Shown here one piece after another: positions 33,974 to 41,505 of a DNA stretch of 43,262 bases. Position 1 is the first letter of the stretch. Every line of letters begins with the position of its first letter. The stretch is from an uncultured Clostridia bacterium. GTDB taxonomy: Bacteria; Bacillota; Clostridia; Christensenellales; QALW01. A model generated the notes under the pieces. It was not told the DNA's origin, searched no databases, and saw nothing but the letters and a program-made list of their open reading frames with translations. Location of the stretch: contig URTC01000001.1 in the NCBI GenBank assembly GCA_900550765.1, positions 1 through 43,262 of the forward strand, read 5' to 3'. The position numbers and the translations under genes are program-made.

Positions 33974-34565
33974 AGAGCTTTTTCAAAAAGCTGCGGCGGT
34001 GGTAGGGGCAGGGGCCATATTTTAATAAATTTTCAAGGTGCTCCCGTGTGCCGTAGCCCTTGTGCTTTGCAAAGCCGTACATCGGATATTCCTCATCCAG
34101 GCGCAGCATCAGCCGATCCCGCGTTACCTTGGCGATAATCGAGGCCGCAGCGATCGAGGCGCTTTTGGCGTCGCCTCCGATCACAGCCTGCTCTCTCTCA
34201 CAGGCGCCGATTATAAAATTTCCATCGATTAAAATAAAATCCGGTTTTTCAGGCATTTCCGCGGCTGCACGGCGCATGGCCAGCTTGGTAGCCTCTAAAA
34301 TATTGATGCGATCAATCGTCTTTTCATCCACCAATGCACAGGAGACAATCGCCGAGGCCATAATTTCTTCAAAGAGTTTTTCCCGCTTTTTGGGCGAAAG
34401 CTTTTTGGAATCATTGATGCCCTCCGGAATATGACTTTCGTTCAAAATTACGCATGCGGCAGCCACCGGGCCGGCCAGAGGGCCGCGGCCCGCCTCGTCG
34501 ATTCCGGCAATGCGGCCGGCTCCTTCGGCCTTTAAGGCCGCCTCTATAGACCACAGTTCAGCCAT
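33966..34565 (-). CDS. rnhB: Ribonuclease HII
   Basis: Protein of 199 residues. RNase HII cleaves RNA in RNA-DNA hybrids and removes misincorporated ribonucleotides. The catalytic set is GIDEAGRGPLAGPVAAACVI (Asp-Glu near residues 20-21), LIDGNF, and KSASIAAASIIAKVTRD with the later Asp in EEYPMYGFAKHKGYGT. The protein overlaps rbgA by 8 bp upstream and yraN by 8 bp downstream. Length and motifs are normal. Confidence 0.96.
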   Translation of the reverse strand: MAELWSIEAALKAEGAGRIAGIDEAGRGPLAGPVAAACVILNESHIPEGINDSKKLSPKKREKLFEEIMASAIVSCALVDEKTIDRINILEATKLAMRRAAAEMPEKPDFILIDGNFIIGACEREQAVIGGDAKSASIAAASIIAKVTRDRLMLRLDEEYPMYGFAKHKGYGTREHLENLLKYGPCPYHRRSFLKKLYE

Positions 34566-35412
34566 TGGGTTCCTCCAGCGTTATACGGCCCAATTTTCCG
34601 CCGCGGAATTCATCTAATATTACGCGCGCGCCGCGGTCATAATTTACTTCGCCGTCCTTGCACAAAAAACCGCGCCTGCGGCAGATCGCTTCAAAATCGT
34701 CAATTGCCCGCGCGCCGGAAACGATCCCATATCGAAGTGGCAGCGCCTGCGGATACTTGCCGCGCAGTGTTTCGATCAGGTTCAGCGCCAGCTCTCCCAA
34801 ATCCATGACTTCGTCATTAACCGCGCCGGTAAACGCCAGATACCGGGCGCACTGCTGATCGTCAAACCGGGGCCAAAGCAGACCAGGAGTATCTAAAAGC
34901 TCGATATTACGGGCTTTTATCCACTGCTTGCCGCGGGTTACGCCGGGCTTGTCCCCGGTTTTTGCTCTTGCCGCGCCGCAAAGGGAGTTGATCAGCGTGG
35001 ATTTTCCCGCGTTGGGAATACCCGCCACTAAAATACGCGGACTTTTTTTTACGCCTTTTGCCCGAAAATATGCCATCTTTTCAGCGCAGAGCCGGTCGAT
35101 TACAGCAAATATTTCCGTCTGCTTCTGCCGGGCGGTGATTGCCAGAGCAGGCTGCTTTTGCGCTTTAAAATAGGTTAGCCAATGCGTTGTCTTTTCAGCG
35201 TCGGCCATATCGGCCTTATTTAAGAGAATCAGCCTTGGCTTGGAAAAATTCCGGATATCCGGATTTGCACTGGCATGGGGGATGCGGGCGTCGCGCAGCT
35301 CTAAAATCAGATCTACCAGCTTCAGGTTTTCTTCCATCATACGTTTGGCGGCTGCCATATGGCCCGGGTACCACTGAATGCTGCGAAGCTCCTGCGTTTC
35401 CATTTGCTTCAT
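34558..35412 (-). CDS. rbgA: Ribosome biogenesis GTPase RbgA (YlqF)
   Basis: Protein of 284 residues with the circularly permuted GTPase order: G4 LLNKADMADA near residue 65, then G1 GIPNAGKSTLINSL near 133, then G3 DTPGLLWP near 178, followed by the C-terminal RNA-binding domain. The opening IQWYPGHMAAAKRMMEENL is the family signature. RbgA is needed for late assembly of the 50S subunit. Two starts are possible, ATG 35412 and ATG 35403, because AGAGGA is slightly too near the first and slightly far from the second. It leads the seven-gene minus-strand operon. Its promoter is at 35554-35582, leaving a leader of about 130 nt. Confidence 0.95.
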   Translation of the reverse strand: MKQMETQELRSIQWYPGHMAAAKRMMEENLKLVDLILELRDARIPHASANPDIRNFSKPRLILLNKADMADAEKTTHWLTYFKAQKQPALAITARQKQTEIFAVIDRLCAEKMAYFRAKGVKKSPRILVAGIPNAGKSTLINSLCGAARAKTGDKPGVTRGKQWIKARNIELLDTPGLLWPRFDDQQCARYLAFTGAVNDEVMDLGELALNLIETLRGKYPQALPLRYGIVSGARAIDDFEAICRRRGFLCKDGEVNYDRGARVILDEFRGGKLGRITLEEPNG

Positions 35413-35553
35413 TTCCTCTTTTCTTTTCCGTTATAGATTGAGGCGTGCCGGCGGAAAGAACTGCGTCCTCAGGGCGCCTAATGCGGCGGCCGCCGGAGAA
35501 TTGCCGCTGATTTTTCCGGTCAGAGCCTCTGTGAAAAATACAAACTTACCAAT

Positions 35554-35582
35554 ATTATATCAAAAATACTGCAAAAACAAAA
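35554..35582 (-). promoter_or_regulatory. Putative promoter of the rbgA operon
   Basis: On the minus strand TGATATAAT gives an extended -10 (TATAAT at 35559-35554), with a weak -35 TTTTGT (35582-35577) at 17 bases. No terminator separates it from rbgA. Confidence 0.6.
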
Positions 35583-35914
35583 GAGTTTTCTTCATACAAT
35601 CGCACGGCGGCCAAAACGTACCTTTAAAAAGGGGGAGAGAACAAACTGCGTGTGCAAAGAGGATACAGGTCCTTCTGTTTGGTATGTTCGGTCAATTCCT
35701 ATAAAAAAGCTATCCGGTAAAAGGCTGAACAATACCGTTTGCCTGTTTGATATACGGCCGCGCCGCGGCAGGCAAACGGGGAAGCTCTTTCCATAGTGCG
35801 CAAAGGGCTTTAAAAAATCTTATTTTCAGCTGGGTAAAAGGCAGATTCTATAAAATAACAAACATATTCAAAAGTTAAGATATCTCGTGGCAATATGTCA
35901 TAACAAACGAGCCT
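35583..35914. other. Intergenic region with an isolated hairpin
   Basis: No gene is recognised. CCGTTTGCCTG (35735-35745) and CAGGCAAACGG (35769-35779) form a perfect 11-bp stem with a 23-base GC-rich loop. It has no T tract on either strand, so it is not a plain terminator. Confidence 0.45.
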
Positions 35915-36038
35915 TCCTGCATTCCTGGCTCCCCTTGTCAGGGGAGCTGTCACCGTAGGTGACTGAGGGGTAGTGTCAATGCTCCTTTCTCTCCCTCAGC
36001 CTCGCTGATGCTCGGCAGCTCCCTCATCAGAGGGAGCC
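35915..36038 (+). repeat. 124-bp GC-rich intergenic repeat, copy 1
   Basis: Starts TCCTGCATTCCTGGCTCCCC and ends GAGGGAGCC. It holds hairpin A (GCTCCCC with GGGGAGC), a GTCACC/GGTGAC hairpin, CTGAGGGG with a later CCCTCAG, and hairpin B (GCTCCCTC, ATCA, GAGGGAGC). Copy 2 starts 186 bp downstream and is nearly identical. Confidence 0.88.
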
Positions 36039-36100
36039 GAGAAAGCGAAAGTCTTTCGGTTGTTTAGCAGAAGGAGCCGAGAGAAACGAAAATTAATTCT

Positions 36101-36224
36101 CCCTGCGTTCCTGGCTCCCCTTGTCAGGGGAGCTGGCGCCGCAGGCGACTGAGGGGTAGTGTCAATGTTTCTTTCTCTCCCTCAGCCTCGCGAATGCTCG
36201 GCAGCTCCCTCATCAGAGGGAGCC
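36101..36224 (+). repeat. 124-bp GC-rich intergenic repeat, copy 2
   Basis: Same length and hairpin layout as copy 1. The second hairpin shows compensating changes: GGCGCC-GCAGGCG-type bases replace GTCACC-GTAGGTGAC, keeping the stem. The conserved pairing suggests a selected structure. Fragments occur at 19180 and 24804. Confidence 0.88.
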
Positions 36225-36371
36225 AGGGGGACAGAGAAACTAATTGATTTGTATAAAAAATAAAAAATTTTTTACCACTATATCTTGGGGGGGTCATAAA
36301 ATAGATCCGGCAGCATATACCTATAGTAGAGGTGCTTGCTTTACGGCATTTCTTTAATTGTTACAAAAGTG

Positions 36372-36400
36372 TTGCATTTTTAATTCAAACATGATATAAT
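36372..36400 (+). promoter_or_regulatory. Promoter of the SleB-like gene
   Basis: TTGCAT (36372-36377), a 17-base spacer and TATAAT (36395-36400) with an extended TGA. It closely resembles the promoter at 13522-13550. A sigma-A form is unusual for a spore cortex enzyme, which is normally a forespore gene. Bases 36225-36371 are AT-rich without a gene. Confidence 0.8.
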
Positions 36401-36431
36401 TGCTTTGTAACCTGGCAGAAGGAGGTAAAAA

Positions 36432-37922
36432 ATGATTGTTTTAAAACGAGCACAAAAGCTTATTTTACATACGATACTGCTGCTTGCAGCGATCCTGCCG
36501 GTCACCTTTCTCTCTGTTTTTGCGGTGCCCACATCGGTGCTGAAGCTGGGCAGCAAAGGAATGGAAGTAATTGAGGTCCAACAGGCCCTGGCCGACGGCG
36601 GATTTTTGGATGAAAAATATGTAACCGGATTTTTTGGCCCTAATACGGAGGATGCCGTAAAAGCGTATCAGAAGGCAAACGGCATTAATCAGACAGGTAT
36701 GGTAGCGGAGCTGACGGTTGAAGCCATGTTCCTGCAGCCGGAAAAGCTGGATACTGAAAAAGTATATCGCAGCGGCGATGAGAACAGCGGCGTAAAGCAG
36801 CTGCAGCAGGCGCTTTTTGAAATGGGCTATTTAAAAGCCGAGCACGTAACGGGGTATTTTGGCTCCATTACCGAGGCGGCCGTTAAAAGATTTCAAAAAG
36901 ATAACGATATCAGCCAGACCGGCGTGGCTGCTAAGCTGACGCTTGAAAAGATCAATTCTCTGCTCAACATTACCAAAATAGATGCTTCGCGTGTATACCG
37001 CAGCGGTGACGAGGATGCCGGCGTGAAAGCGCTGCAGCAGCGGCTGTATGAGCTGGGGTATCTGCAAAGCAAGCATGTGACCGGTTATTACGGGTCTATC
37101 ACGGTGGCGGCGGTTAAGAGCTTTCAAAAAAATAACCGTATCAGCCAGACCGGTACGGTTGCTGAACTGACGATTGCAGCGCTGAACTCTGCTTCGGCTA
37201 AAACCAGTTCGTTCGGTTCCTCTGCAGATGCGTCGGCAGATTCCGGTATTGCCGAATCCATTGCCAAGCCCGGCACGCTGCGCTACGGCGACAGCGGCGC
37301 GGCGGTAAAAACGCTGCAGAACAACTTAAAAAAGCTGGGCTACTATTCCGGCAGTGCATCCGGCAGCTATGATACCGCTACAAAAAATGCGGTCATTGCT
37401 TTCCAAAAGGCCAATTCCCTTTCTGCTGACGGTATTGTAGGCAGTAAAACACAGTCCAAGATCACGGCGGCGCTCTCGGCAAAAAATACCGGATCGTCCT
37501 CGGTCAGCAGCGGCTATAATTCCGCGAATATGAGTCTTATCAACCAGGCGATGGAAACGCTTTCGGAAGCGCAGATGAATGAAGTAAAGCTGATGGCAAA
37601 AATCATCAAGCGCGAGGTTGGCGGGCGTTCGTATAAATGCCAGCTGGCCGTCGGCAGTGTCATCATGAACCGCGTACAGCGTACCGGTGCCTCTGTTCGG
37701 GAGATTATTTTCTCTCCCAACCAGTTTTCTACCGCCAACAGCACGCTGGATGCCGAAACGTATTCCACCAGCAACCTGTATGCAGCCATTGAAGCGTACA
37801 TGGGCATCAAGCCTGTGGGCAACTGCCTGAATTTTTGCTCTGAATCCGTACGCTATACCTGCTGGGCAGGCAAAAACCGTACCTATTACGGCAAGATCGA
37901 TACGGAGTGCTTCTTCCTTTAA
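36432..37922 (+). CDS. SleB-type cell wall hydrolase with four peptidoglycan-binding repeats
   Basis: Secreted protein of 496 residues, start ATG 36432 with AGGAGG. Signal peptide about 1-32. Four PG_binding_1 repeats follow, each with the G-D-x-V-x-x-L-Q pattern: VLKLGSKGMEV (about 37), VYRSGDENSGVKQLQQ (about 113), VYRSGDEDAGVKALQQ (about 190) and LRYGDSGAAVKTLQN (about 278). A Ser-rich linker leads to the SleB/CwlJ hydrolase_2 domain (about 380-496) with KREVGGRSYKCQLAVGSVIMNR and CLNFCSESVRYTCWAGKN. SleB is a lytic transglycosylase acting on cortex muramic-lactam. B. subtilis SleB has one binding repeat and about 300 residues, so this is expanded; it may act on vegetative wall. Confidence 0.88.
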   Translation: MIVLKRAQKLILHTILLLAAILPVTFLSVFAVPTSVLKLGSKGMEVIEVQQALADGGFLDEKYVTGFFGPNTEDAVKAYQKANGINQTGMVAELTVEAMFLQPEKLDTEKVYRSGDENSGVKQLQQALFEMGYLKAEHVTGYFGSITEAAVKRFQKDNDISQTGVAAKLTLEKINSLLNITKIDASRVYRSGDEDAGVKALQQRLYELGYLQSKHVTGYYGSITVAAVKSFQKNNRISQTGTVAELTIAALNSASAKTSSFGSSADASADSGIAESIAKPGTLRYGDSGAAVKTLQNNLKKLGYYSGSASGSYDTATKNAVIAFQKANSLSADGIVGSKTQSKITAALSAKNTGSSSVSSGYNSANMSLINQAMETLSEAQMNEVKLMAKIIKREVGGRSYKCQLAVGSVIMNRVQRTGASVREIIFSPNQFSTANSTLDAETYSTSNLYAAIEAYMGIKPVGNCLNFCSESVRYTCWAGKNRTYYGKIDTECFFL

Positions 37923-37930
37923 AAAAATCG

Positions 37931-37959
37931 TTGACATCCCGCTTTTTTAAAGGTATAAT
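37931..37959 (+). promoter_or_regulatory. Consensus promoter of rpmE
   Basis: Perfect TTGACA (37931-37936), a 17-base spacer and perfect TATAAT (37954-37959), as expected for a highly expressed ribosomal protein gene. Confidence 0.92.
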
Positions 37960-38014
37960 AAGCTTTGCTTTTAATATAGGGATTCCGATTCCGTAAAAAA
38001 CGAGGTGAACGCAA

Positions 38015-38212
38015 GTGAAACAGGGTATCCATCCGGATTACAAAAAGGTAACAGTAAAGTGCGCCTGCGGCGAGACCTTTGAAACAGGTTCCGTTAAGGA
38101 TTCTCTTTCCGTTGAAATTTGCTCAAAGTGCCATCCTTTTTATACAGGAAAGCAGAAGCTGGTTGACTCAGCCGGCCGTGTTGACAAGTTCAAAAAGAGA
38201 TACGGGCTTTAA
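38015..38212 (+). CDS. rpmE: 50S ribosomal protein L31, zinc-binding type
   Basis: Protein of 65 residues. The start is GTG 38015, preceded by GAGGTG. The product [20 protein letters not shown] continues with [16 protein letters not shown]. Four cysteines in C-x-C and C-x2-C arrangement (Cys16, 18, 36, 39) mark the Zn-binding form (RpmE) as opposed to the zinc-free paralogue YtiA/RpmE2. L31 bridges the 50S and 30S subunits and can serve as a zinc store. It is monocistronic with its own consensus promoter and a strong terminator. The roughly 50-nt leader may hold an autoregulatory L31 element, but I cannot confirm one. Confidence 0.97.
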   Translation: MKQGIHPDYKKVTVKCACGETFETGSVKDSLSVEICSKCHPFYTGKQKLVDSAGRVDKFKKRYGL

Positions 38213-38229
38213 TCGCACCGAAAAACAGA

Positions 38230-38262
38230 CCGCGGTATCGCATCGATACCGCGGCTTTTTTT
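38230..38262 (+). terminator. rpmE terminator
   Basis: CCGCGGTATCG (38230-38240), loop CAT, CGATACCGCGG (38244-38254), then a T run. The stem is perfect over 11 bp. Confidence 0.95.
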
Positions 38263-38286
38263 GCTTCCTTCGGGAGCAGAGGTTTT

Positions 38287-38892
38287 TTATTTCACAATCA
38301 GCAGCTGCTGCCCGGGATATACGGTATAATCGCTTTCGATATAATTATAGCGCATAAGATCCTCTACGGTAACGCCCTGGCTTTGGGCAATGCTGTAAAG
38401 CGTATCTCCCGGCCGTACCACGTAGATATAGGAATTTTCCGGCGGCACGGGTATGGTGATAATCGAGCCGATCTGCAGATTTCTGACGTCTGTAATCTGC
38501 GGATTCAGGCTTAAAATATTTCCGGTGGTAGTGCCGTATTCCTTTGCCAGAAGATATACCGTATCTCCCCGGCGGATCCGGTGGCGCCGGTAAAAAACAG
38601 CCGGCGGCTGCTCGTCGCAATCGCATTGCGCGGCAGTTTCTACTGCAGCCGCGGTTGCTTCCGCCGCAGCGTCAGAGGGCTGTGCAAGGCCGCATTGCTC
38701 CTCTACCAGGCGGACAATTTGGTAAAATTCTTCGCTGACGGGTACTTGAATGACCTGCCCCGGCTGTATTCTGTCCGGGTCCGGCAGATGATTCAGATTT
38801 TTTAAGGTGTCGAAGGGAACATTAAATTTGAGCGCGATGCCGAAAAGTGTATCTCCCGGCCGTACTATGTAATCAAATTCGCGTGTAAGCAT
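38287..38892 (-). CDS. Triple-LysM domain protein
   Basis: Protein of 201 residues with three LysM motifs: YIVRPGDTLFGIALKFNVPF (about 7-50), HRIRRGDTVYLLAKEYGTTT (about 105-150) and YVVRPGDTLYSIAQSQGVTV (about 155-200), separated by an Ala-rich linker with EATAAAVETAAQ. There is no signal peptide and no catalytic domain, so it is probably a spore-coat/cortex or mother-cell peptidoglycan-binding protein like SafA, or is exported by another route. AAAGGAG lies about 10 nt before ATG 38892. I see no convincing sigma-A promoter; CATAGTAT at 38923-38916 resembles a sigma-E/K -10 (CATAnnnT), which would fit sporulation, but this is weak. Confidence 0.9.
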   Translation of the reverse strand: MLTREFDYIVRPGDTLFGIALKFNVPFDTLKNLNHLPDPDRIQPGQVIQVPVSEEFYQIVRLVEEQCGLAQPSDAAAEATAAAVETAAQCDCDEQPPAVFYRRHRIRRGDTVYLLAKEYGTTTGNILSLNPQITDVRNLQIGSIITIPVPPENSYIYVVRPGDTLYSIAQSQGVTVEDLMRYNYIESDYTVYPGQQLLIVK

Positions 38893-38954
38893 TCTTTTCT
38901 CACTCCTTTGTATTCATACTATGCTCTGTAAAGGAGTTTGGTTCTGCATACCAA

Positions 38955-38987
38955 CCGTATTTTCATAAAATACGGGCCGCTTTTTTT
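38955..38987 (+). terminator. Orphan terminator-like hairpin upstream of the LysM gene
   Basis: CCGTATTTT, loop CAT, AAAATACGG (38955-38975), then GCCGC and seven T residues on the plus strand. No plus-strand gene ends here, so it may mark the end of an antisense or short RNA. Confidence 0.6.
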
Positions 38988-39042
38988 GTGCGGAGAAGCT
39001 TTTTACAGGCTGCGGCAATCCCTGCGTTTTTATGCCGGCCAA

Positions 39043-39084
39043 AAGAACGCGGAGCACAGCCCGACCGCTGTGCTCCGCGTTCTT
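39043..39084 (-). terminator. Strong terminator of the 70-residue gene
   Basis: An 18-bp perfect stem (39043-39060 with 39067-39084) with a 6-base loop. On the minus strand it is followed by TTCTTTTGG and on the plus strand by ATTTTAAATT, so it may act in both directions. It is 29 bp from the stop of the small gene. Confidence 0.85.
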
Positions 39085-39112
39085 ATTTTAAATTGTCTCA
39101 AAAAACAAAGGA

Positions 39113-39325
39113 TCATATCTTTTTTAAAAGCGTACAGGAAAATCCGTTTTCGCCGTGCAGACTGAAATCTTTGATGTATCCCCAGGATTCCAGTTCTTGT
39201 CCTACACTTTCGCGCAACTGCTCATATTTTTTAGGAAAAATAACTTCTGCTCTATCGTTCTTTGTATTTCTGTTTTCATTCGCCATAATTGCCAACATCA
39301 GCATCGCCGGAGATGATAACAACAT
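39113..39325 (-). CDS. Small protein of unknown function, 70 residues
   Basis: The start ATG 39325 is preceded by AAGGAGGGAAAG, an excellent ribosome site, and the gene has its own promoter (39414-39442) and terminator (39043-39084), so it is a real transcription unit. The product begins with a hydrophobic stretch MLLSSPAMLMLAIMANE, then a charged helical body (NDRAEVIFPKKYEQLRESVG) and ends FSCTLLKKI. The hydrophobic start is too short for a typical signal peptide plus cleavage site but could be a short membrane anchor. I do not recognise the family. Confidence 0.8.
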   Translation of the reverse strand: MLLSSPAMLMLAIMANENRNTKNDRAEVIFPKKYEQLRESVGQELESWGYIKDFSLHGENGFSCTLLKKI

Positions 39326-39413
39326 ATACTTTCCCTCCTTTATTCTCCTTTCAAAGTAAACAAAGCAAAAACCAGATTGGCAGTGTTAGGGGTTTCTTTA
39401 CTGCTTTTACATT

Positions 39414-39442
39414 ATTATACATGGTGTTTTTTCTTTTTTCAA
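39414..39442 (-). promoter_or_regulatory. Promoter of the 70-residue gene
   Basis: On the minus strand TTGAAA (39442-39437), a 17-base spacer and TATAAT (39419-39414). The leader to ATG 39325 is about 80 nt. Confidence 0.8.
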
Positions 39443-39604
39443 CCCCTTTTCTATAAAAAATGGAAAAATTTATATGAACTTTTGGAAAATTTATTAACTT
39501 TTGACTATATTTTGACGCATACTCGCCGTCAATTTGCTTTTCGGAGATGGATGCCTGCTTTCTTTTTGCGCCTTTTTCGGAGCGGATCCGTTGCCGGAAT
39601 CTGA

Positions 39605-39633
39605 TTGACCATAGAAAAGAATCGCTATATAAT
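39605..39633 (+). promoter_or_regulatory. Promoter of the malic enzyme gene
   Basis: TTGACC (39605-39610), a 17-base spacer and TATAAT (39628-39633). The leader to ATG 39659 is about 20 nt. Confidence 0.85.
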
Positions 39634-39658
39634 AGTAAAAACGAAAAAGAGGGATCCT

Positions 39659-40831
39659 ATGAATTATGCCGAAGAATCGCTGAAAAAACATTATGAATGG
39701 AAGGGAAAGATCGAGGTGGTCTGCCGCGTACCGATCCGCGATCGTGAAGATCTCTCCCTGGCCTATACGCCGGGGGTGGCTGCGCCCTGTTTGGAAATTC
39801 AAAAAAACCCGGAGCAAAGTTTTGCGCTGACGCGTCGGTCCAATTTAGTCGCAGTCATCACCGATGGCACGGCAGTGCTGGGGCTGGGCGATATCGGCCC
39901 CGAAGCAGGAATGCCGGTCATGGAGGGAAAGTGTGCGCTGTTTAAAGCTTTTGCCGACGTAGACGCGGTTCCGCTGTGCATCAAAAGCAAGGATACCGAC
40001 GAGCTGGTGCGTACGATAGAACTGATCTCCGGCAGCTTCGGCGGGATTAATTTGGAGGATATCTCCGCGCCGCGCTGTTTTGAAATCGAGCGCCGGTTGA
40101 AGGAAAAATGCGATATTCCGGTCTTTCATGACGATCAGCACGGTACGGCCGTCGTTGTTTCCGCTGCGCTGATCAACGCTGCCAAAGCAGCGGAAAAAGC
40201 GCTGGGAGACTTAACGGTGGTTATCAACGGTGCCGGCAGCGCGGGAATTGCTATTGCAAAGATGATTCTCGCCCTGGGCGTAAAGGATTTGCTTTTGTGT
40301 GATAAAACAGGGATTCTTTTTCGCGGCAAGGAGGATATGAATTCCGCCCAACAGGAAATGGCGCAAAAAACGAATAGACAGAATCGGCAGGGCCTGCTTG
40401 CGGACGCTATGACCGGGGCCGACGTTTTTATCGGCGTTTCCGCACCGAATCTGGTAACCGGTGAAATGATTGCCCAAATGGCTCCGAAGCCGATTCTCTT
40501 TCCCATGGCCAATCCCGTGCCGGAAATTATGCCCGATAAGGCCAAAGAAGCCGGCGCCTTCATCGTAGGCACCGGCCGGAGCGATTTTCCCAATCAAATT
40601 AACAATGTTTTGGCTTTTCCCGGTATTTTTCGGGGTGCGTTGGACGCACAGGCCACGGATATCAACGAAGAAATGAAAATGGCCGCGGCCTTTGCCATTG
40701 CCGCTCATATTCCCGAACAGGAGCTCAGCTGTGAGAATATCCTTCCCAGCGCGCTAGATAAAACGGTAGCCGCTTCCGTAGCAAAGGCGGTGGCCGAAGC
40801 GGCAAAACAAACCGGCTGCATACGTAAATAA
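39659..40831 (+). CDS. Malic enzyme (oxaloacetate-decarboxylating malate dehydrogenase)
   Basis: Protein of 390 residues from ATG 39659 with AGAGGGA upstream; the in-frame start at 39605 falls on the promoter and is rejected. It is a short-form bacterial malic enzyme converting malate to pyruvate and CO2 with reduction of NAD or NADP. Motifs: LAYTPGVAAPCLEI near residue 35, GTAVLGLGDIGPEAGMPVMEGK, FHDDQHGTAVVVSAAL (metal-binding Asp pair) and the Rossmann loop VINGAGSAGIAIAKMIL. It ends at ETAKQ-like KQTGCIRK, without the phosphotransacetylase domain found in long forms. Cofactor preference is not clear. It is monocistronic. Confidence 0.94.
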   Translation: MNYAEESLKKHYEWKGKIEVVCRVPIRDREDLSLAYTPGVAAPCLEIQKNPEQSFALTRRSNLVAVITDGTAVLGLGDIGPEAGMPVMEGKCALFKAFADVDAVPLCIKSKDTDELVRTIELISGSFGGINLEDISAPRCFEIERRLKEKCDIPVFHDDQHGTAVVVSAALINAAKAAEKALGDLTVVINGAGSAGIAIAKMILALGVKDLLLCDKTGILFRGKEDMNSAQQEMAQKTNRQNRQGLLADAMTGADVFIGVSAPNLVTGEMIAQMAPKPILFPMANPVPEIMPDKAKEAGAFIVGTGRSDFPNQINNVLAFPGIFRGALDAQATDINEEMKMAAAFAIAAHIPEQELSCENILPSALDKTVAASVAKAVAEAAKQTGCIRK

Positions 40832-40905
40832 ACAGAATCCGGCGCCTTTGGCGGCAAGCGTATCTCTGTTTTTTAGCCGGATTAACCCGGAAATAGAAAT
40901 CAACC

Positions 40906-40928
40906 GCAGGGCGCAGCCCTGCTTTTTT
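40906..40928 (+). terminator. Terminator downstream of malic enzyme
   Basis: GCAGGGC (40906-40912), loop GCA, GCCCTGC (40916-40922), then six T residues. Bases 40929-41147 hold no recognised gene, only a hairpin at 41026-41055. Confidence 0.88.
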
Positions 40929-41025
40929 CACGTTTTGGCCATTTTGGCACAGAGCGCCCTATCTTTGCTTTGCGCAAATTGAAATCCCCTGCAGAGCTGT
41001 TTCTCAGGCTGTGCATACCCTGTTT

Positions 41026-41055
41026 TTTTGCCTCCCTTCGTCAGGGGAGGCAAAA
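41026..41055. repeat. Isolated hairpin resembling hairpin A of the repeat family
   Basis: TTTTGCCTCCC (41026-41036), an 8-base loop and GGGAGGCAAAA (41045-41055). The T residues precede the stem on both strands, so it is not a terminator. The loop TTCGTCAG resembles TTGTCA of the 124-bp repeat. Confidence 0.5.
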
Positions 41056-41147
41056 CCAAATGTTTTTGAAAAGCGGATGGTTCTATAGGGGAGTATTATT
41101 ATTTGCTTATTGCGGCGAAAGTCTGCCGCTTGGAATCAGAGCCTTTT

Positions 41148-41447
41148 TTAAAAAAGCCGCTCCCTTTTATTTTCAAGATTTTCCCGGATCAGCTGTACGT
41201 TATTTAAAAAATTAAGGCTCAGCATGCCTACTACATACCATAAAAAGGTGCCGAGGATAAACCCCAAAAGCTTGGCAAAAAACAACAGTACCAGCCGGCC
41301 GTTTATTGCCGTTACATCTTCCGCTGCCCCAAAGGCAAGGATTCCCAGAATCAAGTAAAGAACAATTCCTGCACAAAGCAGCCAAAAGCTTACGATGAGG
41401 ATGCCTTTGTATAAGTCCAGCCAAACACTGCTTCTTTCATTAAACAT
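41148..41447 (-). CDS. Small membrane protein of unknown function
   Basis: Protein of 99 residues from ATG 41447, chosen because AAAAAGGAG precedes it; the longer upstream frame crosses the promoter. It has two hydrophobic segments, ILIVSFWLLCAGIVLYLILG (about 15-36) and VLLFFAKLLGFILGTFLWYV (about 52-73), and a basic C-terminus (NLENKRERLF). The layout is a small two-helix integral membrane protein; I do not recognise a family. It is divergent from the XRE-type regulator gene, with two direct repeats over its promoter, so it is a likely target of that regulator. Confidence 0.75.
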   Translation of the reverse strand: MFNERSSVWLDLYKGILIVSFWLLCAGIVLYLILGILAFGAAEDVTAINGRLVLLFFAKLLGFILGTFLWYVVGMLSLNFLNNVQLIRENLENKRERLF

Positions 41448-41505
41448 TTTTCTTCTCCTTTTTGCAAGTGGTTTTTTGCCGGCATTTTGTACCGAAAAAC
41501 ACATT

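Noticed and set aside
35915..36224. CRISPR array
   Set aside because: Only two long copies with internal hairpins and no short regular repeat-spacer pattern; no cas genes are present.
37960..38014. L31 ribosomal protein leader RNA
   Set aside because: The leader is short and I cannot identify the conserved L31 leader structure by eye.
41026..41055. Terminator for the small membrane protein gene
   Set aside because: T residues lie 5' of the stem on both strands, so neither orientation gives a stem followed by a T tract.
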